A stretch of DNA of 64,000 nucleotides from Hufsiella arboris. GTDB taxonomy: Bacteria; Bacteroidota; Bacteroidia; Sphingobacteriales; Sphingobacteriaceae. The DNA lies in the NCBI RefSeq assembly GCF_009834875.1, contig NZ_WVHT01000001.1, positions 62,001 through 126,000 of the forward strand, given 5' to 3'. The notes below the pieces were generated by a model that saw nothing but the letters and a program-made list of their open reading frames with translations, had not been told where the DNA came from and did not search any database. The position numbers and the translations under genes are program-made. Below, one piece after another: positions 38,813 through 47,380 of this stretch (position 1 is its first letter; each line of letters begins with the position of its first letter).

Positions 38813-39787
38813 ATGGTTTTAGTTACCGGAGGTACAGGATTTCTTGGTTCAGAATTAATTAGCCAGTTGCTGAAAAAAGGCTATCCTATCCGTGCCATCA
38901 AAAGAAACACCTCACAAATCCCAGCATCGCTTTCCGAAAAGAATATCGAATGGCTGGACGCAGACATACTGGATTACGATTCGCTGGCACTTGCCCTTGA
39001 CGGTATTGACAAGATATACCATTGTGCGGCTTTTATCTCGTTTGATCCTTCAGACAAAAAAAAACTGGTTAAAATTAACGCAACCGGAACCGCAAACATA
39101 GTAAATGCCTGCCTCGAGCATGGACAGGTAAAGCTCGTCCATGTCAGTTCGATAGCCGCTATTAGCGATGGAAAACCTGGTCAGTTGATAACCGAAAACG
39201 ATTATTGGGAATTTAATAATAGTCAAAACGCTTACGCCATTTCAAAATACGAAGCCGAAATGGAAGTCTGGCGCGGCATCGCCGAAGGCTTAAACGCGGT
39301 GATTGTAAATCCGTCATTGATAATTGGAAGCGCTGCGGGAGAAAAGGGAAGTGGGCAGCTTTTCACGACAGTACGTGACGGCCTCAAATTTTATACTGAT
39401 GGCTCGTGCGGATTGGTGGACGTGGAAGATGTTGCGTCAATCATGATAAGCTTAATGGAAAGTGACGTTACCTCCGAACGCTTTATCGTGAATTCTGAAA
39501 ATTTATCCTACAAGGAACTTTTCTCGGAAACGGCGCGTGGATTTTCTATGAAGCCGCCGCCTATCGAAGCTAAGCCCTGGATGCTTGGCCTGGCCTGGCG
39601 CTTCTCGAAGCTGACCTCTCTGCTGTCCGGCAAAACGCTTGGCCTAACCAAAGACACTGCCCGAAGCGCTTTTAAACATCAGAATTATTCAAATGCTAAA
39701 ATCAAGTCGGCTTTGCCGGGCTTTGAATTCAAACCTTTGTCACGCTCCATCAAGGAAATATGCGCAACTTTGCAACCGAAAAAATAA
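38813..39787 (+). CDS. NAD(P)-dependent epimerase/dehydratase-type SDR
   Basis: The 324-residue protein is an extended short-chain dehydrogenase: GGTGFLGSELISQLL (6-20) for the cofactor, DKIYHCAAFISF, VSSIAAI and the catalytic pair YAISKYEAE. Members reduce or epimerise sugar nucleotides and many other compounds. The exact substrate is unknown; the C-terminus (about 250-320) resembles dihydroflavonol-reductase-type SDRs. It precedes the SerB-SerA fusion gene by nine bases, so they are co-transcribed. Confidence 0.88.
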   Translation: MVLVTGGTGFLGSELISQLLKKGYPIRAIKRNTSQIPASLSEKNIEWLDADILDYDSLALALDGIDKIYHCAAFISFDPSDKKKLVKINATGTANIVNACLEHGQVKLVHVSSIAAISDGKPGQLITENDYWEFNNSQNAYAISKYEAEMEVWRGIAEGLNAVIVNPSLIIGSAAGEKGSGQLFTTVRDGLKFYTDGSCGLVDVEDVASIMISLMESDVTSERFIVNSENLSYKELFSETARGFSMKPPPIEAKPWMLGLAWRFSKLTSLLSGKTLGLTKDTARSAFKHQNYSNAKIKSALPGFEFKPLSRSIKEICATLQPKK

Positions 39788-39796
39788 CCGCTTAAC

Positions 39797-41089
39797 GTGA
39801 AGAACTACTATATCATTGATTTTGACAGCACTTTCACTCAAGTAGAAGCTCTTGATGAGTTAGCCAGGATTTCGCTAAAAAAACATCCTCAGCGCGATGA
39901 AATCTATAAAAAAATTGAAGATTTAACTAACGCAGCAATGGAGGGCAAGCTCTCTTTTCGCGAAAGTTTGACTGGCCGCGTTCAATTACTCGATGCAACC
40001 CGCGAGCACCTTGATCTTTTGGTTAAACATCTTAAGAAAAAAGTTTCCGCTTCGTTTTCGCGCAATAAAACATTCTTCAAAAAACATGCTGACGATGTGT
40101 TGATCGTCTCGGGTGGTTTTAAAGAATTCATCACGCCGGTGGTACTCGACTATCATATCAAAAAGGAAAATATTTATGCCAATACCTTTGTTTTTAACGA
40201 CGAAGGCAAAATAATAGGCTACGATGACAGCAATCCACTTTCTCAGGAAGGCGGAAAGGTTAAGCTATTAAAGGAGCTTCAGCTTCCCGGTGACATTTAC
40301 GGCATCGGCGACGGACATTCGGATTTCCAGCTGAAGGAATTTGGAATGATCAAAAAATTTTTCGCTTATACTGAAAACATTGAGCGTAAAACAGTGGCGG
40401 CAAAAGCGGATCATGTTACCCCGAGTTTTGACGAGTTCCTGTATCTTAATAATTTGCCGCGCGCGATTTCCTATCCCAAAAACCGCATTCTTTGCCTGCT
40501 GATCGGCGATGTTTCGGAGCAAGCAATCCAGATTTTAAAACGCGATGGCTTCTCTATTCGTCATAAACAGTCATTTGAAGAGAAATATGTGGCTGATGCT
40601 GGCATGATAATCCTTGCGAATGGAGAGATCATCACAGATGACCAGCTGCAACGGGCCGCTAAACTTAAAACGATTGGTTATTTAGGTAACAGCCGTAATA
40701 AGTTTTCGCATGAATTATGTACAAAACAAGGCATCGTCGTTTTCGATGATACAAAAAACAACCCGAGAAACACGGAATTTATTCCGAAACGTGTAGCTTC
40801 TTTCATCAACAATGGGGATACTTATCTAAGCTGCAACTTTCCCAACCTGCAGCTTCCAAAAGTGGACAATGCACACCGGCTTATCCATATTCATCAGAAC
40901 GTACCGGGAATTATGGCGAAGATCAACCAGGTATTCGCAAAAAATAATATCAATATTGTCAGTCAGTTTTTGATGACAAATTCGTTCATCGGATATGCAA
41001 TTACTGATGTAAATACGGAATATGACAAGCAAATTTTAAAGGAGCTGAAGCAAATAGAACACACGGTGAAATTCAGGATTTTATATTAA
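39797..41089 (+). CDS. phosphoserine phosphatase fused to a truncated SerA with ACT domain
   Basis: The 430-residue protein joins two serine-pathway proteins. Residues 1-212 are a HAD phosphatase of SerB type: DFDST (8-12), SGG (105-107), GDGHSD (171-176). Residues about 228-330 resemble the substrate-binding lobe of phosphoglycerate dehydrogenase (SerA), and 347-430 match the SerA ACT domain closely (NFPNLQLP, HIHQNVPGIMAKINQVF). The NAD-binding lobe that lies between these parts in SerA is missing, together with its catalytic Arg, Glu and His. The protein should thus be a phosphatase with a serine-binding regulatory part. Start is GTG at 39797. Confidence 0.85.
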   Translation: MKNYYIIDFDSTFTQVEALDELARISLKKHPQRDEIYKKIEDLTNAAMEGKLSFRESLTGRVQLLDATREHLDLLVKHLKKKVSASFSRNKTFFKKHADDVLIVSGGFKEFITPVVLDYHIKKENIYANTFVFNDEGKIIGYDDSNPLSQEGGKVKLLKELQLPGDIYGIGDGHSDFQLKEFGMIKKFFAYTENIERKTVAAKADHVTPSFDEFLYLNNLPRAISYPKNRILCLLIGDVSEQAIQILKRDGFSIRHKQSFEEKYVADAGMIILANGEIITDDQLQRAAKLKTIGYLGNSRNKFSHELCTKQGIVVFDDTKNNPRNTEFIPKRVASFINNGDTYLSCNFPNLQLPKVDNAHRLIHIHQNVPGIMAKINQVFAKNNINIVSQFLMTNSFIGYAITDVNTEYDKQILKELKQIEHTVKFRILY

Positions 41090-41117
41090 TAAATGCCTCT
41101 AATTGCATCAAATCTTC

Positions 41118-41125
41118 TATTTTTG
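41118..41125 (+). promoter_or_regulatory. -7 box upstream of ilvE
   Basis: TATTTTTG fits TAnnTTTG, 22 bases before the ATG at 41148. A TTG at -33 is not at a normal spacing, so confidence is limited. Confidence 0.4.
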
Positions 41126-41147
41126 TAATTCCTCAATATACAAACCG

Positions 41148-42218
41148 ATGAACGCAACAGACACCCTGGACATACAGATAACGAAAGTTGAGCATTCAAG
41201 ATTATCAGAAACCAGTTTTGAAAACCTTGTTTTTGGAAAAATCTTTACAGACCATATGTTTTGCGCTGACTACGAGGATGGTGAATGGAAAAACTTCCAG
41301 ATCCTTCCCTATGGTGAATTGCCTTTAAGCCCGGCTATCTCTGCATTACATTATGGCCAGGCTTTTTTTGAAGGCTTAAAAGCATATAACTTTCCAAACG
41401 GCAAAGTCGGAATTTTCCGCCCCGACAAAAACGCAGAACGATCGAATAAATCAGCCGAGCGTTTAAGTATGCCTCACTTACCGGAAGATATTTTTGTACA
41501 GGCGATAGCTGCTTTGGTAGATATCGACCGCGCATGGATTCCAAGCAAGCCCAATCATGCTTTATATATCCGGCCGTTTATGTTTGCAACAGATCCTGCT
41601 TTGGGTGTTCAACCATCCAAAACATATAAATTCATGGTGCTTACCAGTCCGGTTGGGCCGTTCTTTGCAAAACCATTGAAGGTTAAAATTGAGACTGATT
41701 TTTCTCGTGCCTGCGAAGGAGGCTTCGGCTATGCAAAAGCAGCCGGCAATTACGCCGGTTCACTTTTACCTGCCAGAGAAGCGGCGAAACAAGGTTACGA
41801 CCAATTAATCTGGACAGATTCGAAAGAACATGCGTATATCGAAGAATTAGGCGCCGCGAATATCATGTTCATCATTGAAGGTAAATTGGTCACTCCATCA
41901 ACACGTGATACGATCTTAAAAGGGATTACCCGCGACAGTGTTATTCAGCTCGCTAAAAGCTGGAACATCCCCGTTGAAGAACGACGTATTTCCGTATCTG
42001 AAGTTGTTGAAGGAATAGAATCCGGAAGAGTTACCGAGGCTTTCGGCGTGGGAACCGCCGCCACCATTATTCCGATTGCTGAAATAGGCTATAACGAAAA
42101 GTTGTATAAATTGAATGAATCTTCGCCTCGCGAATTTTCTAACAGAATGAATAAAGCATTAAACGATATTCGAAGCGGCCTGACTGAGGATCAGTTTGGC
42201 TGGAATTATATCATTTAG
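41148..42218 (+). CDS. ilvE: branched-chain amino acid aminotransferase
   Basis: IlvE (356 residues) transfers the amino group between glutamate and the 2-oxo acids of Leu, Ile and Val. It is a fold IV PLP enzyme. The PLP lysine is in FGYAKAAGNYAGSL, followed by the IEELGAANIMFII segment, TPSTRDTILKGITR and EAFGVGTAATIIPI. The frame is open 15 codons upstream, but ATG at 41148 gives the usual N-terminus (QITKVEHSRLSE). It follows the SerB-type gene by about 60 bases, both serving amino acid synthesis. Confidence 0.95.
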   Translation: MNATDTLDIQITKVEHSRLSETSFENLVFGKIFTDHMFCADYEDGEWKNFQILPYGELPLSPAISALHYGQAFFEGLKAYNFPNGKVGIFRPDKNAERSNKSAERLSMPHLPEDIFVQAIAALVDIDRAWIPSKPNHALYIRPFMFATDPALGVQPSKTYKFMVLTSPVGPFFAKPLKVKIETDFSRACEGGFGYAKAAGNYAGSLLPAREAAKQGYDQLIWTDSKEHAYIEELGAANIMFIIEGKLVTPSTRDTILKGITRDSVIQLAKSWNIPVEERRISVSEVVEGIESGRVTEAFGVGTAATIIPIAEIGYNEKLYKLNESSPREFSNRMNKALNDIRSGLTEDQFGWNYII

Positions 42219-42237
42219 TTTTTTTAATAATTTATAG

Positions 42238-42266
42238 GAGCATGCCTGTTTAAGCATGCTCTTTTT
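42238..42266 (+). terminator. Terminator after ilvE
   Basis: GAGCATGC (42238-42245), an 8-base loop and GCATGCTC (42254-42261), followed by TTTTTATTT. It ends at the stop codon of the convergent gene at 42265. Confidence 0.85.
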
Positions 42267-44055
42267 ATTTGTTTGCCTTTTTCATCCTGCGTTCCTCCCT
42301 GCGCTGTTTTCTTTCTTCTTTACGCTTTTCCTTTCTACTTTCCTTAACCTGCACTTTATCGACATCGTCCAATGTAACGCCGACGCTTTCCTTTACTCCG
42401 TTAAAAACACTCTTCCACATCAGGTTAAAAAAGGAGCCGGAATTATCGCGTGTTGCAATGGTTTTGCCAATTCTAAGTTTGCCGTCTTTATCAGGATTAT
42501 CGTTTTTTACCAACAGCGCGTTAGCCAGCGTTGAAAGAAATCCCTTTTTCTCAATCTTATTCGTTTCCTCATCTTTTTTAAGGATATTAACCTTCAGATT
42601 GTTGTAATACAATCTTAGCTCACCTGTAGATGTACGTAAATTTCCGGAAACGTTGAACAGCGCTTTTTGAATAACGCCGGATTGAATTTCTGCCAATGAC
42701 ATGTTCCTGGTAAGTGAATTTAGATCAGTCATGTCCATTTTTCCCAGTACTCCGTTGAAATTAAAGGCAGCGTCTTTTGCAATAAGATTTAAATTCAAGT
42801 TCACGTTTAGCAGTGCTTTGCCCATTAACATGGTTGAAATCTGCGCCCTTGCCCAGTGGTTCTTTTTTAAACTGGCAGGATCATTGGTCACGTTTAAGAT
42901 CTGTGCCTTAAAGTTTTTGAATGAAACAGTTCCTACTCTGCCCGACTTCGGGTTATATTCGGAGTAACTGATTGCAGTATTTCTGATTAAAACTGTATCG
43001 ACTTTGGTGTCAATCTTCAATCGCCGCAAAGCCATATGCGGGTAATTACGGCCTTTATCAAACGTAACCGGGGGTAACTCACGGCTCATAAACACTTTAA
43101 TACTTGCCCCGTTAATGATCAACGCTCCTGCATGGATTTTTTCTTCAAAATTTATTTTGGCGACATCGACATGGTTAAAAATGACGTCTTTAAAGAACAT
43201 ATCATAGCGATCATGCTGAAATTTAAATTTCCTTGCAAATTGCAGTTCCTGGTACCTAGGCTTAACGCGCAAGTTTTTCAATCTCACATATTGATCTTTT
43301 ATCGATGATGTAACTTCGCCAACCCTGATGGTATAAAGCCCATTTTTGGTATTAAACTGGTGGTTTTTTAGTGATAAAAAAATGTCTTTTGTGTAATAAA
43401 TCCGGCTTTTATCTTTATCTGCGGCCGAATCAACCAAGATGTCTGTAATTTTTATTGAGAGGTTTTTCAATCCTCTTTGCCTGGCAGTTTTTTGCGTTCT
43501 GTCGATATAGTTAAAGTCGGCCTCATCAATAACAATGGACCCGATTTTAATCGATTTCAGCGTTTTAGAAATACGTTGATAGAGAGTTTGACTATCTTTA
43601 AGTGAATCGCCCTTTACTTTGACATCGCGATAGATCATTTTAACTACCGGCTTTTCAATCACGATAGATTTGATATCTAGCTCCTTGTTTTTATAGATAT
43701 TCCATGGATGGATGTTATTAAGCAAAAGCCCGTAAAGATCGAGCTCGAAAATATGTTTAGGCGCTTCCATTTGGGCCCTTAATTTTTCATAAACCTGGTA
43801 ATTGGGCTTCAAAGTAAGTTTGCTGAAACCAACATTTCCAGTGAAAATGTTAATTGATACATCCTGGTAAGCTACATCATACAAGCCTTTGCTTGCGATC
43901 TTGACCGTTGATTTGATCTTTTCAGTAATGATCGGCTTCCAATGAATGTTAATATAAAAATAAATTCCGCCTAAGATTGCGATTATAACTAACAGCATAC
44001 CCGCCAGCCATTTCCAGATCCTGCTAACAGGTTTCTTGTTATTTGTCAACTGCAT
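42265..44055 (-). CDS. AsmA-like inner-membrane-anchored protein
   Basis: The 596-residue protein has one N-terminal membrane span (about 12-34) and a long periplasmic region of repeated beta segments with alternating polar and hydrophobic residues, typical of AsmA/DUF748-like lipid-transfer proteins (for example FELDLYGLLLNNIHPWNIYK and FSKLTLKPNYQVYEKL). These proteins are thought to bridge inner and outer membranes and move lipids. The C-terminus ends in an unusual run of Lys, Arg and Glu (KESRKEKRKEERKQRREERR) of about 25 residues. It is divergent from miaB, with 79 bases between start codons. Confidence 0.72.
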   Translation of the reverse strand: MQLTNNKKPVSRIWKWLAGMLLVIIAILGGIYFYINIHWKPIITEKIKSTVKIASKGLYDVAYQDVSINIFTGNVGFSKLTLKPNYQVYEKLRAQMEAPKHIFELDLYGLLLNNIHPWNIYKNKELDIKSIVIEKPVVKMIYRDVKVKGDSLKDSQTLYQRISKTLKSIKIGSIVIDEADFNYIDRTQKTARQRGLKNLSIKITDILVDSAADKDKSRIYYTKDIFLSLKNHQFNTKNGLYTIRVGEVTSSIKDQYVRLKNLRVKPRYQELQFARKFKFQHDRYDMFFKDVIFNHVDVAKINFEEKIHAGALIINGASIKVFMSRELPPVTFDKGRNYPHMALRRLKIDTKVDTVLIRNTAISYSEYNPKSGRVGTVSFKNFKAQILNVTNDPASLKKNHWARAQISTMLMGKALLNVNLNLNLIAKDAAFNFNGVLGKMDMTDLNSLTRNMSLAEIQSGVIQKALFNVSGNLRTSTGELRLYYNNLKVNILKKDEETNKIEKKGFLSTLANALLVKNDNPDKDGKLRIGKTIATRDNSGSFFNLMWKSVFNGVKESVGVTLDDVDKVQVKESRKEKRKEERKQRREERRMKKANK

Positions 44056-44108
44056 TTTAAAAAATATATTTATAAAGCTGACAAACTGTCATTTTGTTTA
44101 AATTTTAG

Positions 44109-44116
44109 TATTTTTG
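44109..44116 (+). promoter_or_regulatory. -7 box upstream of miaB
   Basis: TATTTTTG fits TAnnTTTG and lies 18 bases before the miaB ATG at 44135. The TTG inside it at 44114 should not be read as a start codon. Confidence 0.45.
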
Positions 44117-44134
44117 CCATCCAAATTTATCGAG

Positions 44135-45553
44135 ATGTTTAATACCGGGATTAGTGAAAAAGAGCACGATGAAGCGCGTCAGGGAGAAGCGTTAATGCTT
44201 GAAATCGACGCTGAAAAGACTGTTAGCCGCAAATTGTACATAGAAAGTTATGGTTGCCAGATGAACTTTTCAGACAGTGAAATCGTGGCTTCTATCATGT
44301 TGGACAATGGCTTTGAAACCACGAAAGATTATAAGCAGGCCGATGTTGTTTTTATAAATACCTGCTCGATCCGCGAAAATGCGGAACAGCGTGTTCGCAA
44401 CCGGTTAAAAGAATTTGGCGCCGCAAAAAAATCCAACCCAGGTATGACCATCGGAGTGCTCGGTTGTATGGCCGAACGCCTGAAATCGAAATTTTTGGAA
44501 GAAGAAAAGCTTGTTGATGTGGTTGTTGGACCGGATGCTTACCGCGATCTACCAAACCTTATCGACCAGGTTGATGATGGCGCGCGTGCCGTTAACGTTC
44601 TTCTTTCAAGAGAGGAAACATATGCTGACATCAGTCCCGTCCGCTTAAATTCTAACGGCATCACAGCATTTATATCGATCATGCGTGGCTGCGATAATAT
44701 GTGCTCGTTCTGCGTAGTTCCTTTTACACGTGGCCGCGAGCGTAGCCGCGATGTGCATTCTATACTTGACGAAGCACGCCAGTTATTTGCAGAAGGCTAC
44801 AAAGAGGTGACGTTACTGGGACAGAATGTTGATTCATACAAATGGACGGACGAAACAACCGGCGAACATGTAAACTTCGCCCGTTTACTGGAGTTGGTAG
44901 CACTTGTTGATCCTAAGCTCAGGGTACGGTTTTCAACCTCACATCCGAAAGATATTACTGACGAAGTTCTTTATGTGATTGCCAAATACGACAATATCTG
45001 TAACTATATTCACCTGCCGGTACAATCGGGAAGCAGCCGTGTACTGGATATAATGAACCGTACATACGACCGTGATTGGTATATGGATCGGGTTAATGCA
45101 ATCAGGCGGATTATTCCGAACTGCGCAATTTCAACGGACGTTATTTCTGGTTTTTGTACCGAAACCGAAGAGGAACATCAGGAAACGTTAAGCATGATGG
45201 AGTTCGTAAAATACGATTACGCATATATGTTCGCTTACTCTGAACGACCGGGCACATTAGCTGCAAAACGGTACCCGGACGATATTCCGGAAGAGGTAAA
45301 AAAACGCCGTCACACCGAGGTAATGAATCTTCAGCGCGAACATTCACACTATCGCCTGCAACAGCAAGTTGGCAAAGAACATGTTGTTTTGATCGAAGGC
45401 TTATCAAAAAAATCAGATCAGGACTTCTGCGGAAGAAACGATCAGAATGCGATGGTTGTATTTCCGAAAGCAGGTGAATTTAAACCAGGCGATTATGTTA
45501 CGGTACTTGCTGAGTATTGCACTACTGCAACGCTGATCGGCAGAATTATTTAA
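44135..45553 (+). CDS. miaB: tRNA-2-methylthio-N6-dimethylallyladenosine synthase
   Basis: MiaB (472 residues) is a radical-SAM methylthiotransferase acting on i6A37 of tRNAs that read codons starting with U. The N-terminal cluster uses Cys41, 77 and 111; the radical SAM motif CDNMCSFC has Cys186, 190 and 193. A TRAM domain forms the C-terminus ([30 protein letters not shown]). The ATG at 44135 is chosen over a TTG seven codons earlier that overlaps the promoter. It opens the plus-strand run leading to groEL. Confidence 0.96.
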   Translation: MFNTGISEKEHDEARQGEALMLEIDAEKTVSRKLYIESYGCQMNFSDSEIVASIMLDNGFETTKDYKQADVVFINTCSIRENAEQRVRNRLKEFGAAKKSNPGMTIGVLGCMAERLKSKFLEEEKLVDVVVGPDAYRDLPNLIDQVDDGARAVNVLLSREETYADISPVRLNSNGITAFISIMRGCDNMCSFCVVPFTRGRERSRDVHSILDEARQLFAEGYKEVTLLGQNVDSYKWTDETTGEHVNFARLLELVALVDPKLRVRFSTSHPKDITDEVLYVIAKYDNICNYIHLPVQSGSSRVLDIMNRTYDRDWYMDRVNAIRRIIPNCAISTDVISGFCTETEEEHQETLSMMEFVKYDYAYMFAYSERPGTLAAKRYPDDIPEEVKKRRHTEVMNLQREHSHYRLQQQVGKEHVVLIEGLSKKSDQDFCGRNDQNAMVVFPKAGEFKPGDYVTVLAEYCTTATLIGRII

Positions 45554-45616
45554 ACCAATTTATCAGATGCGGCTTTGCCGGTCGTCATCTGGATTCTTAA
45601 AAATACTTGATTTTTA

Positions 45617-46855
45617 ATGGATATTCAGGATATCAAAAACCGGTTCGGCATTATAGGAAACTCGCCCTTATTAAACAGGGCAATTGATATTGCGCGCCAG
45701 GTTGCACCAACGGATATTTCAGTATTAATAACCGGTGAAAGCGGCAGTGGTAAAGAAGTTTTTTCGCACATTATTCATTCATTAAGCTCACGAAAACATG
45801 GGCCTTTTATCGCGGTAAACTGCGGTGCAATTCCGGAAGGAACTATTGACTCCGAGCTTTTCGGTCATGAAAAAGGTTCATTTACCGGCGCTCATGAGGC
45901 ACGTAAAGGCTATTTTGAAGTTGTTGACGGAGGCACTATCTTTCTCGACGAAGTTGCCGAGCTTCCTTTGGGTACACAAGCCCGGCTCCTGCGTGTTTTA
46001 GAAACCGGCGAATACTTACGTGTGGGGTCTTCAAAAGTGCAAAAAACTAATGTAAGGGTTATCGCCGCAACAAACGTTGATGTTTACGATGCTGTTAAGG
46101 ACGGAAAATTCAGGGAAGATTTGTATTACCGGCTGAACACCGTTCCGTTACGCATTCCGGCTCTTCGCGACAGGAAGGAAGACATTTACCTGATCTTCAG
46201 GAAATTCATCGCTGACTTTACTGATAAATATCGCAGCCCAAACGTTCAGCTCGACGAATCTGCGCAGCAGGTTTTAATGAATTACAACTGGCCGGGAAAT
46301 GTGAGGCAACTGAAAAACATCGCCGAACAAATCGCAGTGTTAGAGCGTGAAAGGAATATTACCGCGCAGATATTGGCAAATTATATTCCGACTGACGGAC
46401 GCTCCAACCTGCCCATGCGTATTAGCCAGCCCGGTTCACATGCTGAAGATTTGTCTGAACGGGATATACTTTACAAAGTGCTGTTCGATATGAAACGCGA
46501 CATGGTTGAGCTGAAAAAATTGGTCGCAGAAATTATTCAAAGTGGCGGAAATGCTGCCGAGATTTCTAATCCTCAATTGATCAACCAGCTTTATCGCGAC
46601 ATAGAACTTCCTTCGACAGAAACTCCTCAGCCAACGCTCACTATTCATCAGCCAAGTCAGCCAACGACAACAAATTTTGACATTACGCATCACGCCGAGG
46701 AATTTGAGGAATCCCTGTCATTAATAGATAAAGAATCTGACCTTATAAAAAAGGCGCTGAAAAAACATCGTGGCAAACGGAAACTGGCAGCGCAGGAACT
46801 CGGGATTTCAGAGCGTACTCTTTATCGTAAAATCAAAGAGCTGAATTTAAATTAA
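45617..46855 (+). CDS. sigma-54-dependent transcriptional activator without receiver domain
   Basis: The 412-residue protein has an AAA+ domain (about 10-240) with Walker A GESGSGKE (40-47), the sigma-54 contact loop GSFTGA (86-91; usual GAFTGA) and Walker B GGTIFLDEVAE, and a C-terminal Fis-type helix-turn-helix (about 370-410, ending GISERTLYRKIKELN). There is no N-terminal sensor, so activity may be set by a partner or by expression. Between the two lies a Pro/Gln/Thr-rich linker. In Bacteroidota this gene is found next to lptE and secG. Confidence 0.92.
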   Translation: MDIQDIKNRFGIIGNSPLLNRAIDIARQVAPTDISVLITGESGSGKEVFSHIIHSLSSRKHGPFIAVNCGAIPEGTIDSELFGHEKGSFTGAHEARKGYFEVVDGGTIFLDEVAELPLGTQARLLRVLETGEYLRVGSSKVQKTNVRVIAATNVDVYDAVKDGKFREDLYYRLNTVPLRIPALRDRKEDIYLIFRKFIADFTDKYRSPNVQLDESAQQVLMNYNWPGNVRQLKNIAEQIAVLERERNITAQILANYIPTDGRSNLPMRISQPGSHAEDLSERDILYKVLFDMKRDMVELKKLVAEIIQSGGNAAEISNPQLINQLYRDIELPSTETPQPTLTIHQPSQPTTTNFDITHHAEEFEESLSLIDKESDLIKKALKKHRGKRKLAAQELGISERTLYRKIKELNLN

Positions 46856-46864
46856 CGTTTGATA

Positions 46865-47380
46865 ATGACTGCCATTTCAAAGAAAATATACCTGGCACTT
46901 TTGCCATTACTTTTTATTGCACAAAGCTGCGGCGTATACAATTTTACCGGGGGATCCATTCCCGAAAACATGAAAACTGTTTCTATTCAGTTTTTTGAAA
47001 ACAATGCGCCTTTGGTTGTTCCGAATCTAAGCCAATCGTTTACAGAAGCACTGAAAGAGCGTGTAAGGAATCAATCGAGACTAAGCCTGGTACGTGGTGA
47101 TGCCGATGCCAACTTCGAAGGCCGTATCACTGATTATAATATCAAGCCTGTTTCCATCACCGGGAATTCTACTGCAGCACAAAACAGGCTGACCATCACG
47201 GTCAGCGTAAAATATACCAATACTTTAAAACAGGAGGATAGTTTTGAACAAACTTTTTCGCGTTTTAAAGATTTCTCGTTAAACGACGGTTCTGTACAAA
47301 CCCAGGAACAACCGTTGATACGGGCGATAAATCAAATGCTTACCGAAGATATTTTCAATCGTGCTTTTGCCAATTGGTAA
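46865..47380 (+). CDS. lptE: LptE-like LPS-assembly lipoprotein
   Basis: The 171-residue lipoprotein has a signal ending in LFIAQSC (Cys at about 22). GVYNFTGGSIPENMKTVSIQFF and FEGRITDYNIKPVS resemble the Bacteroidota LptE family, which plugs the LptD outer-membrane LPS exporter. I take ATG at 46865; the TTG two codons earlier is less likely. It starts nine bases after the activator gene and overlaps the next frame if that begins at GTG 47361. Confidence 0.85.
   Translation: MTAISKKIYLALLPLLFIAQSCGVYNFTGGSIPENMKTVSIQFFENNAPLVVPNLSQSFTEALKERVRNQSRLSLVRGDADANFEGRITDYNIKPVSITGNSTAAQNRLTITVSVKYTNTLKQEDSFEQTFSRFKDFSLNDGSVQTQEQPLIRAINQMLTEDIFNRAFANW

Noticed and set aside
44114-44134. TTG start for MiaB seven codons upstream of ATG 44135
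   Set aside because: It lies inside the TATTTTTG promoter box; the ATG is the better start.
45564-45591. Hairpin between miaB and the sigma-54 activator (CAGATG...CATCTG with an inner CGGC/GCCG stem)
   Set aside because: No U-rich tail follows and the stem is interrupted, so it is not called as a terminator.
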